Assembly: GCF_008329565.1 (NCBI RefSeq)
Contig: NZ_NPKT01000028.1
Coordinates: 1 to 49,557, forward strand
Source: Mycolicibacterium sp. P1-5
GTDB taxonomy: Bacteria; Actinomycetota; Actinomycetes; Mycobacteriales; Mycobacteriaceae
Direction: 5' to 3'
DNA length: 49,557 bases
Part shown: positions 33,152 through 41,600 of the stretch, in pieces
How positions within the stretch are numbered: the first letter of the stretch is position 1
Layout: every line of letters begins with the position of its first letter
The notes under the pieces: model-generated
Databases searched by the model: none
What the model was told of the DNA's origin: nothing
The model's input: only the letters and a program-made list of their open reading frames with translations
Position numbers and translations under genes: made by a program

Positions 33152-33817
33152 GTGGACGTGTACGAAGCGGTTCAGAGCAGACGCGCCGTGCGTGGGTTCA
33201 CCGACCGGCCCGTCCCCGCGGACGTCTTGCAGCGAGTGCTGTCAGCCGCGTCATGGGCGCCGTCAGGGTCGAACGTTCAACCGTGGCGCATCTATGTCGT
33301 GACCGGCGCGCCGCTGGATGAACTGAAGAAAGTCGCCGTCGAACGCGTCAACGCCGGTGATCCGTGGGACGAGCGGGAGTACGAGATGTATCCAGCCGAT
33401 CTGGGGTCGCCGTACCGGGAACGCCGATCCGCGTTCGGGATGCAGCGTTACGCCTCACTCGGTATTGCCCGGGAGGATTGGGAAGCCCGGCAGCGGGCGG
33501 CGGTTGCGAACTGGGACGCCTTCGGCGCGCCGGTCGCGCTGTTCTGCTACATCGGCCGCGGCATGGGTATGCCGCAGTGGGCCGATCTCGGGATGTACCT
33601 CCAGACGGTGATGCTGTTGCTCCGATCCGAAGGGCTGCACAGTTGCCCGCAGATGGCGTGGTCACAAGTCCGTAGGACCGTCGCCGACGTTGTCGCACCG
33701 CCGGACGAGTTGATGTTGTTCTGCGGCATGTCAATTGGGTACGAGGACGTCACGGTTGGCTATTCGCGCACCGGCCGGGCACCACTCGCGGAGACCGTGA
33801 AGATGCTGTCCGGCTAG
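33152..33817 (+). CDS. FMN-dependent nitroreductase, second copy
   Basis: 221 residues from GTG 33152 (VDVYEAVQSRRAVRGF), 10 bases after the NmrA-like stop; GTG 33158 is possible. The APSGSNVQPWRIYVV segment (36-50) binds FMN; DLGMYLQTVMLLLRSEGLHSCPQ and SIGYEDV complete the family pattern. Homodimeric flavoenzyme reducing nitro, quinone or enone compounds. It differs from the 16067 paralogue by an insertion at about residues 64-100. Likely partner of the NmrA-like gene; the LuxR regulator lies 78 bases downstream. Confidence 0.89.
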   Translation: MDVYEAVQSRRAVRGFTDRPVPADVLQRVLSAASWAPSGSNVQPWRIYVVTGAPLDELKKVAVERVNAGDPWDEREYEMYPADLGSPYRERRSAFGMQRYASLGIAREDWEARQRAAVANWDAFGAPVALFCYIGRGMGMPQWADLGMYLQTVMLLLRSEGLHSCPQMAWSQVRRTVADVVAPPDELMLFCGMSIGYEDVTVGYSRTGRAPLAETVKMLSG

Positions 33818-33895
33818 GTCCGACTCCTCAGCGTCCGTCGCACCTGGCTACGATCGAAGCCGGAAAATTCCGGTGACGTCCGCAAGGGGCAGACG

Positions 33896-36700
33896 GTGGT
33901 GCCTATCGCGAGCGACGGTCGGGCCGCGCAGTTGCGTGGGCGCGCCGCTGAGTGTCGGGCACTTCAGGCAGTGATCGCGGCCGTCGCCGACGGCGCGTCG
34001 CAGGTCCTGGTGGTGCGCGGCGAGGCCGGTGTCGGTAAGACGGCGCTACTCGGGTACCTGTCGGAGCAGGCGTCAGCCTTGTGCGTCCTGCACGTCGCCG
34101 GCGTTCAGTCGGATATGGAGCTCGCGTACGCCGGGCTGCAGCAACTCTGCGCGCCCTTGATGGAACACCTCGATGAGCTGCCCGACCCGCAACGTCGAGC
34201 GCTGGATGTCGCCTTCGGCCGCGGGGTAGGTGAGGCCCCAGACCGATTCCTGGTCGGTTTGGCGGTGTTGAGCTTGATGGCGGCAGCCGCTCAACAGAAA
34301 CCCCTGCTGTGCGTGATCGACGACGCGCAATGGCTCGACCAGGTGACGGTGCAGACCCTGGGTTTCGTGGCGCGCCGCCTGCTGGCCGAGCCGATTGCAC
34401 TGGTCTTCGCCGCACGCGATGACGGGGCCGAGCCGTTGGTGGGGCTTCCCGAGCTCACGGTCCGCGGCCTGTCCGATAGCGATGCCCGTGAGCTACTGGG
34501 GTCGGTGACGCTCGGCGGAATCGATCCGCTGGTGCGCGACCGTATCGTTGCCGAAACTCGCGGTAATCCGCTTGCGCTGCTTGAGGTTCCGCGCAACGCA
34601 TCAGCCACCGAGCTGGCCGGGGGGTTCTGGCTCTCGGGCTCGGCGTCGTCGCCGGGCGCGATCGAGACCGGATTTGTCCGACGAATACAGGCGCTTCCCG
34701 ATCCGACCCGGCGGTTGCTCTTGGTGGCAGCGGCGGAACCGGTGGGCGACGCGGCGTTGTTCCTACGCGCCGCGGCCGCGCTCGGTATCCCGGTCGATGC
34801 GCTGGCGCCCGCCGAAGCCGCCGGCGTGATCGAGTTCGGTCCGCGGATGCGATTCCGCCACCCGCTGCTGCGCTCGGCGGCTTACCGCGCCGCCGATCTG
34901 ACCGACCGCAGGGCCATCCACCGAGCCTTGGCCGATGCAACCGATCCCGATGTCGACCCCGATCGCAGGGCATGGCACGCCGCGAACGCCGCGGCGGGTC
35001 CCGACGACGCGGTAGCGGCGGAGCTGGAGTACTCGGCGACCCGCGCGCAGGGTCGGGGCGGAATCGCCGCGGCGGCAGCCTTTCTCGAGCGCGCCGCGAT
35101 CCTGACGGCCGACCCGGACCTGCGTGGTGCTCGGGCGTTGGCCGCCGCCCAGGCCAAGCGGGACGCGGCGGCGCCGGCAGCGGCGCGGGACTTGCTCGAC
35201 CTCGCGGAGCGCGGGCCCCTCTCGGATCTGCAGCGAGCCCAGGTGGCGCGGCTGCGCGCGCAGATGGACTTCGTCCGGAGCCGGGCCGGTGAGGCAGGCG
35301 CGCCGGTTGTGCGCGACACCGCGCGGGCACTGCTCGATGCTGCTCGGCAACTAGAAGACCTGGACGACTACGCAAGTCGAGAGAGCTACCTTGAAGCGAT
35401 CGCGGCGTTGATGTACGCCGGGCGACTCGGCGACCCCGGAGCGCTGACCTACGCTGCGGAGGCGGCACTGGCGGCGCTCCGCCGGGAAACCGAGTTGTCG
35501 CGCGCGGTGGACTACCTGCTCAAGGGCATCGCCGAACGCATCACACAAGGTATCGGTGCCGGCTCCGAGCCACTGCGCATCGGGTTGGACCATATGTGCG
35601 TGTTGGCGGCGACGGACGATCGCCACGTCTTGCGCTGGATGGTTCCGGCCTTCCCGATCCTGCAGGAGTCGGCGGCCCACGAATTGTGGGACGGGACGAC
35701 TGTGCAGCAGCTCGCCACCGCGGCGGTTCGCGCCGCGCGCAACGCCGGCGCCTTGGCAACCTTGCCCCGGGCGCTCGTCTACCAGGCCGGCGTTCACCTG
35801 ATAACTGGCGAATTCCGCACGGCGGCAACACTTGTCGAAGAAGCGAACGCAATCACCGCGGCGACCGAGCGCGCTACGGCGGTCAAGTATCACGCGTTGA
35901 TGCTGTCGGCGTGGCAGGGCCACGCGACCGAAGCCGAGCGCCTTATCGAGGCGGCCGCGGCCGACGGGGCAAGCAGAGGCGAAGGGCGAGTCCTCGGACT
36001 GACCGGATATGCCGCTGCCGTGCTCTACAACGGGCTGAGCCGCTACGAGGAGGCCTTGGCCGCCGCGCGCACGGTATGCGAATACGAGGACGTCGGTTTC
36101 TACAGCTGGTGTCTCTTCGAGCTCGTGGAGGCTGCGACGCGCTGCGGCGACCGCGACTCAGCCGCCATTGCGATACCGCGACTCGCGGAGCGTGCCGGAG
36201 CCAGCGGTACCGACTGGGGTTTGGGTGCGCTGGCCTGTGCCCAGGCGATGCTGGCCGACGACGAGGCCGCCGACGCACTGTTCACCGAGGCCATCGAACG
36301 GTTGGGCCGCGCCGCGATCACGGTGCATCGAGCCCGGGCACACCTGGTGTACGGGGAATGGCTGCGACGAGTTCTGCGCCGCGTCGACGCCCGGCATCAC
36401 CTGACGCAGGCCTACGAAATGTTCGTCCGGATGGGTGCCGACGCCTTCGCCGAGCGTGCCCGGCGGGAATTGGCAGCCACCGGGGAAAAGGTGCGCAAGC
36501 AGAAGCCGGCGTCAGGCGGAGACCTCACTGCTCAGGAGGCTCAGATCGCGCGGTTGGCGGGCGAGGGTCTGACGAACCAGGAGATCGGCGCGCAGCTGTT
36601 CATCAGCACGCACACGGTCGAGTGGCATCTGCGGAAGGTGTTCGCCAAGCTCGGCATCTCCTCACGCCGGCAGTTGCGGGCGATGCCCTGGGCCGGCTAG
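33896..36700 (+). CDS. LuxR-family regulator of the LAL (large ATP-binding) type
   Basis: 934 residues from GTG 33896. Walker A VRGEAGVGKTALL (40-52) and Walker B LLCVIDDAQW (about 140-149) form an AAA/NB-ARC-like ATPase. A long helical TPR-like middle follows, then a C-terminal LuxR helix-turn-helix (about 875-925: LTAQEAQIARLAGEGLTNQE, LFISTHTVEWHLRKVF). LAL proteins bind an effector in the middle region, then activate transcription with ATP. Targets not readable; the gene lies between a redox pair and the SigH-like operon and could regulate either. Confidence 0.93.
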   Translation: MVPIASDGRAAQLRGRAAECRALQAVIAAVADGASQVLVVRGEAGVGKTALLGYLSEQASALCVLHVAGVQSDMELAYAGLQQLCAPLMEHLDELPDPQRRALDVAFGRGVGEAPDRFLVGLAVLSLMAAAAQQKPLLCVIDDAQWLDQVTVQTLGFVARRLLAEPIALVFAARDDGAEPLVGLPELTVRGLSDSDARELLGSVTLGGIDPLVRDRIVAETRGNPLALLEVPRNASATELAGGFWLSGSASSPGAIETGFVRRIQALPDPTRRLLLVAAAEPVGDAALFLRAAAALGIPVDALAPAEAAGVIEFGPRMRFRHPLLRSAAYRAADLTDRRAIHRALADATDPDVDPDRRAWHAANAAAGPDDAVAAELEYSATRAQGRGGIAAAAAFLERAAILTADPDLRGARALAAAQAKRDAAAPAAARDLLDLAERGPLSDLQRAQVARLRAQMDFVRSRAGEAGAPVVRDTARALLDAARQLEDLDDYASRESYLEAIAALMYAGRLGDPGALTYAAEAALAALRRETELSRAVDYLLKGIAERITQGIGAGSEPLRIGLDHMCVLAATDDRHVLRWMVPAFPILQESAAHELWDGTTVQQLATAAVRAARNAGALATLPRALVYQAGVHLITGEFRTAATLVEEANAITAATERATAVKYHALMLSAWQGHATEAERLIEAAAADGASRGEGRVLGLTGYAAAVLYNGLSRYEEALAAARTVCEYEDVGFYSWCLFELVEAATRCGDRDSAAIAIPRLAERAGASGTDWGLGALACAQAMLADDEAADALFTEAIERLGRAAITVHRARAHLVYGEWLRRVLRRVDARHHLTQAYEMFVRMGADAFAERARRELAATGEKVRKQKPASGGDLTAQEAQIARLAGEGLTNQEIGAQLFISTHTVEWHLRKVFAKLGISSRRQLRAMPWAG

Positions 36701-36809
36701 GCCCGGGACTACGCACTGCCGACTACGGACTACGGGTTTTCAAGGGTTCGCGTGGGCTGCGCGGTCGCGAGGCTGAAGACACCAGCAACTCGCACCCAGG
36801 AGACCGTTC

Positions 36810-37400
36810 ATGACCGTCACGTCAGTACGCCGGCCAACCGACCCCGAGGCCGCCGACCGGTTCGCCCGCGACGCGCAGCCGCTCTTCGACGCTCTGTTGC
36901 GCCGGGCCCGGGGCCTCACCAAGACCAGCGCGGACGCCGAGGACCTGGTGCAGGACACCTTGCTGCACGCGTTCATCGGCTACCACACGTTCCGCGACGG
37001 AACCGACTTCAAGGCGTGGCTGCTCCGGATTCTCTACAACCGCTGGGTGAGCACCTTCCGGGCCAAGCAGCGACGGCCGTCGGAGGTGCCGGTCGACGCC
37101 GTCCCCGAGAGCGACCTGGCCGACAGCGCGTCTCGGTCGTCCACCGCCTCCCGGTCAGCCGAGGCCGAGGCACTCACACGCCTGCCCGACGGTGAGCTTC
37201 GCTCGGCGATGGCCACCCTGCCGGAGAACTTCCGCACGGTGCTGTTCTACGCCGAGGTGCAGGGCCACACCTATGCGGAAACCGCCACGATCCTGAACAT
37301 CCCGCGCGGCACAGTCATGTCCCGGGTGTCCCGCGGCAGGCAGCGGCTGCGTGTCGCGCTTGCCGATACCACCCATGCGTCGACTGCTCAGATCGCATGA
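36810..37400 (+). CDS. SigH-like ECF sigma factor
   Basis: 196 residues with ECF regions 2 and 4 only: ADAEDLVQDTLLHAFIGYHTFRDGTDFKAWLLRILYN (about 49-85) for region 2, and LPENFRTVLFYAEVQGHTYAETATILNIPRGTVMSRV (about 136-172) for region 4. Sequence match to mycobacterial SigH is close (DAEDLLQET, FRHGTNLKAWLYRIL, PEEFRMAVYYADVEG, GTVMSRLHRGR). SigH is usually followed by the zinc anti-sigma RshA; here the next gene, coupled by an ATGA overlap, is an SDR and no HxxxCxxC protein is near. It probably directs RNA polymerase to its own operon and others under redox stress (inference). Confidence 0.92.
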   Translation: MTVTSVRRPTDPEAADRFARDAQPLFDALLRRARGLTKTSADAEDLVQDTLLHAFIGYHTFRDGTDFKAWLLRILYNRWVSTFRAKQRRPSEVPVDAVPESDLADSASRSSTASRSAEAEALTRLPDGELRSAMATLPENFRTVLFYAEVQGHTYAETATILNIPRGTVMSRVSRGRQRLRVALADTTHASTAQIA

Positions 37401-38131
37401 CCGCCGCACTGGAACTGGAGGGGCAGTCGGCGTTGGTCACCGGGGGTACCGCCGGGATCGGCCTTGCGTGCGCCCGGCTGTTGGCTCATGCCGGCGCAGC
37501 GGTGATCGTCACCGGCAGAGACCACCGGCGCGGCGAGGTTGCCGTCGGCCAGATAACCGGCAATGCTCGGTTCGTCGCTACGGATCTGTCGGATGCGGAC
37601 GCGGTGACGGCGTTGGTGAACCAAGTGGGCGACGTCGACATCCTGGTCAACAACGCGGCGAGCTTCCCCGGAGCACTGACCGTCGACCAGGAACTCGCGT
37701 CGTTCGAGACCACGTTCGACACCAACGTGCGCGGTACCTACTTCCTCACTGCGGGGCTGGTCCCCGGGATGCTGCGGCGACGGCGCGGCAGCATCGTCAA
37801 CGTCACGTCGATGGTCGCGTCCAAAGGTGTTGGCGGGGCGTCGACGTACGGTGCTTCCAAAGCCGCGGTCGAATCATTGACCCGCTCCTGGGCCGCCGAA
37901 TTCGGGCCCTACGGCGTCCGCGTCAACAGCGTTGCGCCGGGGCCGACGAAAACCGAAGGTGTCCAAGCGCAATGGGGTGACACCAACGAGGAGCTGGGCC
38001 GCGCCTTACCGCTCGGCCGCACCGCTGCGCCCGATGAAATTGCGGAGGCAGTGCTCTTCCTCGCCTCGCCCCGCGCCAGCTTCATCACCGGCTCCACCCT
38101 GCACGCCGATGGCGGCGGAGCCGCCGTCTGA
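37397..38131 (+). CDS. Short-chain dehydrogenase/reductase coupled to the sigma factor
   Basis: 244 residues. Intact classical SDR: TGGTAGIG (15-22), NNAA (85-88), Ser138, Tyr151 and Lys155 in YGASK, ending GSTLHADGG. Overlaps the sigma-factor stop by 4 bases, so its level follows that of the sigma factor. First enzyme of the operon; the substrate is unknown. A ketoreductase or alcohol dehydrogenase is likely. Confidence 0.91.
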   Translation: MTAALELEGQSALVTGGTAGIGLACARLLAHAGAAVIVTGRDHRRGEVAVGQITGNARFVATDLSDADAVTALVNQVGDVDILVNNAASFPGALTVDQELASFETTFDTNVRGTYFLTAGLVPGMLRRRRGSIVNVTSMVASKGVGGASTYGASKAAVESLTRSWAAEFGPYGVRVNSVAPGPTKTEGVQAQWGDTNEELGRALPLGRTAAPDEIAEAVLFLASPRASFITGSTLHADGGGAAV

Positions 38132-38149
38132 ACCCCAAGGAGAACCACC

Positions 38150-38578
38150 ATGCCGAAAAGCTATGACCCGCAATGGGAGAGCGCGCTGACCGTGGTGCAA
38201 GAAGTGCACCCGCCGTTCATCCCCGACGGCGCCGACGCGATGACGGTCGTCATCGAGTATCCGCCCGGCAGCGCCGGCGCGCCGCCGCACCGCCACCCCA
38301 GTGGCCCGGCGTTCGGTTACATGCTGGAAGGCGAGATGCTCTTTGAACTCGAAGGGCAGCCACCCCGTGTCATTCGCGCGGGCGAAGCGTTCTGGGAACC
38401 CGGCGGCGACGTCATCCACTACTCGGATGCCAACAACCGAGATGACGTCAAGAGCCGGTTCGTCGTCACGATGGTGTGCGTCCCGGGCGGGCCGATGCTC
38501 GAACTCGTCGACGACGACGAACTGGCCTCCCGCAGCCATCTGCGGGTACCGGCCGAACCGGCCACCGGAAAGGACTGA
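38150..38578 (+). CDS. Cupin-domain protein
   Basis: 142 residues, one beta-barrel cupin domain. Metal-binding motif 1 reads PPHRHPSGPAFGYMLEGEM (His47, His49, Glu60-like acid), motif 2 GEAFWEPGGDVIHYSDANN (His90). This is the pattern of mononuclear metal cupins (dioxygenases, isomerases, or sensors). It follows the SDR by 18 bases with an AAGGAGAA ribosome site. Reaction not predictable. Confidence 0.88.
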   Translation: MPKSYDPQWESALTVVQEVHPPFIPDGADAMTVVIEYPPGSAGAPPHRHPSGPAFGYMLEGEMLFELEGQPPRVIRAGEAFWEPGGDVIHYSDANNRDDVKSRFVVTMVCVPGGPMLELVDDDELASRSHLRVPAEPATGKD

Positions 38579-38584
38579 TCGACG

Positions 38585-39472
38585 ATGTCACGGATTCTGC
38601 TGCAGACCACGATCACCGCACAGCCCGACGACTGGGACATCACCCGGTTCTCGCTGCTCGCCGCCGAGTTGCGAGCCGCCGGCCATGATGTGGTCGCCCG
38701 TAATCGCAAACACCGCGGCGATGATCCGGTGCTCAGCGTTCTCGACGACCTGGCGTTCGACCAGCTGTGGCTGATGGCGGTCGACGTAGGCGACGGCTTG
38801 ACCGGCCCCGAGGCGGACGCCATCACGAGATTTCGCCGCAATGGCGGTGGCGTGCTCACTGCCCGCGACCACCAGGATCTGGGATGCTGCCTCACCCGGT
38901 TGGGTTCGCTGGGCCTGGTCAACGAATTCCAGGACAAGACCGTCGACCAAAGCCACCTCTGCGACGACCAGGACACCCCGACGATTTCGTGGCCCAATTA
39001 CCATTCCGGCGCCAACGGCGACTACCAGCCGGTGCTCGCCGCCGACCCGGCACATCCGCTACTGCGCACCGCACGCACCACCAGTGGCCGCATCGAATGG
39101 TTCCCTGCCCACCCTCACGAGGGCGCGGTCTCGGCGAACGTCCCCTGCGCCACCGTCGTGGCCGAGGGCCGCAGCAGTGCCAGTGGCCGTCGCTTCAACC
39201 TCGCCGTCGCAATCGACGGGGAGACATCCGATGGACTGCCGATGGGCCGCGCGCTGGCCGAATCGACGTTTCACCACTTCGCCGACTACAACTGGGATGT
39301 GGAGTGCGGGGCGCCGTCCTTCGTCAGCGAAGCGCCCGGCACACAGATCCTCGCGGAACCGGCACGGCTGAGCATCTTCAAGGACTACGTCCGAAATGTC
39401 GCCGACTGGCTGCACCCAGGCATCGGTCCCGCTGTCGGCACAACATCCATGACGCACGCCTCGCTGTCGTAA
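38585..39472 (+). CDS. ThuA/class-I glutamine-amidotransferase-like fold protein
   Basis: 295 residues. I do not recognise a named family with certainty. The segment LWLMAVDVGDGLTGPEADAITRFRRNGGGVLTARDH resembles the ThuA-like fold (related to class I GATase), in which a Gly-rich strand follows an inferred active-site loop; no catalytic Cys is placed convincingly. The second half contains FNLAVAIDGETSDGLPMGRALAESTFHHFADYN. Possible roles are sugar or ring modification. Same operon as the cupin (6-base gap) and the VOC protein. Confidence 0.6.
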   Translation: MSRILLQTTITAQPDDWDITRFSLLAAELRAAGHDVVARNRKHRGDDPVLSVLDDLAFDQLWLMAVDVGDGLTGPEADAITRFRRNGGGVLTARDHQDLGCCLTRLGSLGLVNEFQDKTVDQSHLCDDQDTPTISWPNYHSGANGDYQPVLAADPAHPLLRTARTTSGRIEWFPAHPHEGAVSANVPCATVVAEGRSSASGRRFNLAVAIDGETSDGLPMGRALAESTFHHFADYNWDVECGAPSFVSEAPGTQILAEPARLSIFKDYVRNVADWLHPGIGPAVGTTSMTHASLS

Positions 39473-39490
39473 TCTGAAGAGCGCTTCAGA
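39473..39490 (+). other. Small hairpin before the VOC gene
   Basis: TCTGAAG and CTTCAGA are exact reverse complements around AGCG. It sits right after the ThuA-like stop and 3 bases before the AGGAGG ribosome site (39494-39499) of the VOC gene. It may stabilise or partly cut off the downstream mRNA; too short and without a U-run for a clear terminator. Confidence 0.45.
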
Positions 39491-39503
39491 CACAGGAGGC
39501 TCA

Positions 39504-39860
39504 GTGAGCGAGCATGAAGTCAAGATGATCATCCTGTCGACCGACGACCTGGATGAATCGATCCGGTTCTACGGCGACACCCTCGGCATGGCATTGAAGT
39601 TCCGCGATGGTGCCCACTTCGCGGCGCTCGACGGCGGGCCGGTCACCCTCGCATTGGCGACGGACATCGACCATCCGATCCCCGGCCAGGTCGTGGTCGG
39701 AATCAAGACCGCCGATGTCGACGCAGCCGCGAAAGCCGTCGAGGCCAGCGGTGGCGGCATCGTCAAGGGCCCGTACGACGACGCACACGAGCGTCGCGCC
39801 GTCGTCTACGACAACAAAGGCAACGGCCTGGTCTTCTACAGCCCGCTCGCGCGCAAGTAG
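39504..39860 (+). CDS. VOC-family (glyoxalase/dioxygenase-like) protein
   Basis: 118 residues from GTG 39504, with a perfect AGGAGG ribosome site 4 bases upstream. VOC beta-alpha-beta-beta-beta modules: MIILSTDDLDESIRFYGDTLGMAL and a second half ending GNGLVFYSPL. Members are glyoxalases, ring-opening dioxygenases, epimerases or antibiotic-binding proteins. Ligand residues do not fix a class (no clear H...E pattern at the start). Part of the sigma-factor operon. Confidence 0.85.
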   Translation: MSEHEVKMIILSTDDLDESIRFYGDTLGMALKFRDGAHFAALDGGPVTLALATDIDHPIPGQVVVGIKTADVDAAAKAVEASGGGIVKGPYDDAHERRAVVYDNKGNGLVFYSPLARK

Positions 39861-39868
39861 GCCACCGT

Positions 39869-40270
39869 ATGAGCGAACTTCAAGACCGCCACGATGTTTC
39901 GGATCTATTGATCCGCTACGCCACCGGTATCGACCGGCGCGACTGGGACCTCTTCCGGACAGTGTTCACTCCCGATTGCCGCCTCGACTACGGTGAGATC
40001 GGGGTGTGGGACGGGGTCGAGGCGGTCACCGAGTTCATGGACGTCGCACATGCCGCCGCCGGATATCTCATGCATCGCATCAGCAATATCGTGATTGATC
40101 TCCAGGGCGACCGCGCTATGACCCGCTGCTATGTCGACGCCTGGATCATGGCCGCCGACAACAATTCCGGCGTCAACGCCAAGGGCTTCTACGACGACGA
40201 GATCGTACGCACCGACGCCGGCTGGCGTATCGCACGGCGCAAGTTCACCACCGTTGCGGTGACGTACTGA
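39869..40270 (+). CDS. NTF2/SnoaL-like protein of the sigma-factor operon
   Basis: 133 residues. SnoaL_4-like: DRHDVSDLLIRYATGIDRRDWDLFRTVFTPDCRLDYG at the start and DAGWRIARRKFTTV at the end, with a CYVDAWIM strand. The pattern is shared with ring-hydroxylating dioxygenase beta subunits and steroid/polyketide isomerases. 8 bases after the VOC gene; its TGA shares one base with the next ATG (TGATG). A partner isomerase or dehydratase in the pathway is possible. Confidence 0.85.
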   Translation: MSELQDRHDVSDLLIRYATGIDRRDWDLFRTVFTPDCRLDYGEIGVWDGVEAVTEFMDVAHAAAGYLMHRISNIVIDLQGDRAMTRCYVDAWIMAADNNSGVNAKGFYDDEIVRTDAGWRIARRKFTTVAVTY

Positions 40271-41091
40271 TGAGTGACGACTTCGCCAAGCGGTATGGCC
40301 CGTGGGCATTGGTCGCCGGTGCGTCCGACGGGGTGGGTGCGGCCTTCGCCGACGCCCTGGCCGAGCGTGGACTGAACGTGGTGTTGCTCGCACGCCGGCA
40401 GGCGGTGCTCGACGACGTCGCTGCCGGCATCCGCGAGCGACACGGCATCGAAACCAAGACATTGGCAATCGATCTCGCCGCATCCGACGCGGCCGCCACG
40501 GTGGTCGACGCGACGGCCGACCTCGAGGTCGGGTTCCTGGTGTACTGCGCAGGCGCCGATCCCGACTTCAAGCCGTTCTTGTCCAATTCGATCGGAGCGG
40601 CCGAGACGATGGTGCAACGCAACTGTGTGGTGCCCATGCGGCTGTGCCACCACTTCGCCGGCCCGATGGTCGAGCGGGGCCGGGGCGGGATCGTGGTCTT
40701 CGGCTCGGGCGCGGGCTTTGTCGGCGGCCCCAACATGGTGGCCTACGGCGCGTCCAAGGCCTTCGACATGGTCTTCGCCGAGGCGCTCTGGGGTGAATTA
40801 CACGGCAAGGGCGTCGACGTCATCGGCCTTATCCTCGGCAAGACCGACACCCCGGCTTTGCGCAAGCTCGAATACGAACGCGGCACGCTCGCTTCCGAAG
40901 ACGAGACACCGTCCGACGCAGTACCCGTTTCAGATGTGGTGGCCGAAGCGTTCGCCAACCTCACGAACGGCCCCACCGTGCTCGTCGGCGAGCAAATGCG
41001 CGGCGTCGGGCAGTTACTGGCATCCATGGACCGAAACGATGCCGCGCGGTTGATGGCGCAGTCCATCGCGGCGGCGATGGGATCGGACTGA
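40270..41091 (+). CDS. Short-chain dehydrogenase/reductase, last gene of the sigma-factor operon
   Basis: 273 residues. AGASDGVG (16-23), CAGA in place of NNAG (93-96), Ser146, Tyr159 and Lys163 in YGASK; the C-terminal 60 residues (ALRKLEYERGTLASEDETPSD onward) are longer than usual and lack the classical final motif. Probably an active NADP-dependent ketoreductase of the DltE-like type. Coupled by TGATG to the NTF2-like gene. The following 120-base gap marks the operon end. Confidence 0.9.
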   Translation: MSDDFAKRYGPWALVAGASDGVGAAFADALAERGLNVVLLARRQAVLDDVAAGIRERHGIETKTLAIDLAASDAAATVVDATADLEVGFLVYCAGADPDFKPFLSNSIGAAETMVQRNCVVPMRLCHHFAGPMVERGRGGIVVFGSGAGFVGGPNMVAYGASKAFDMVFAEALWGELHGKGVDVIGLILGKTDTPALRKLEYERGTLASEDETPSDAVPVSDVVAEAFANLTNGPTVLVGEQMRGVGQLLASMDRNDAARLMAQSIAAAMGSD

Positions 41092-41211
41092 ACGACCCTT
41101 TGCCCTGATCAGACGTCGGATGTTTATCGATCACAGATCTCGGATAGCTATATCCATGCCAGGCAGGTCGTTCTCTCACGCACAATTGACGCACGATTGG
41201 GGTACGAAGCC

Positions 41212-41499
41212 ATGAAGTTGCTCGACATTGTTGCCGGCGCTGCGATTGCCGGTGGATTAGCCGCAGGCGCACTGGGATTGAGCTCCGCGACCGCGGGCGC
41301 CAATCCGCCCATGCCGCCGCCGCCCGTTCCCGGACAGCCCGCACTTCCGCCGCCCGGACCCGATGCCGGCAGCGCGCCGGCCTGGGCGCCCCCGAAGCCG
41401 GTGGACCCGTCGTGGGCCAACGGCAACAAGCAGGTGTGGGACAAGGGCTGGAATCACTGGGGCGTCTGGATCAACGACGTTTTCATCCCGACCTACTGA
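41212..41499 (+). CDS. Small secreted Pro-rich protein
   Basis: 95 residues from ATG 41212. A signal peptide (LLDIVAGAAIAGGLAAGALGLSSATAGA) ends near residue 30. The mature part is Pro-rich (PPMPPPPVPGQPALPPPGP), then ends in a Trp-rich tail (NGNKQVWDKGWNHWGVWINDVFIPTY). This layout occurs in many short mycobacterial exported proteins; function unknown. A strong hairpin follows directly. Confidence 0.82.
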   Translation: MKLLDIVAGAAIAGGLAAGALGLSSATAGANPPMPPPPVPGQPALPPPGPDAGSAPAWAPPKPVDPSWANGNKQVWDKGWNHWGVWINDVFIPTY

Positions 41500-41508
41500 T
41501 CGCCGCGT

Positions 41509-41559
41509 GACGCCGCGGGGGCCATCTGATTTGCCTGGATGATGGCCCGCCGCGGCGTC
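41509..41559 (+). terminator. Strong terminator hairpin after the small secreted gene
   Basis: The arms (41509-41526 and 41541-41559) pair over 18 bases with one bulged base, with a 14-base loop. It is 10 bases after the stop. Actinobacterial terminators often lack a U-run, as here. Confidence 0.75.
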
Positions 41560-41588
41560 CTCGTATCTGTGCGACGAGGACCCCGCTC

Positions 41589-41594
41589 TATGGT
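41589..41594 (+). promoter_or_regulatory. Candidate -10 box of the NUDIX gene (leaderless)
   Basis: TATGGT fits TANNNT and ends 6 bases before the GTG at 41601, which would make the mRNA start at the codon. No Shine-Dalgarno is seen, which agrees. Confidence 0.45.
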
Positions 41595-41600
41595 CAAACG

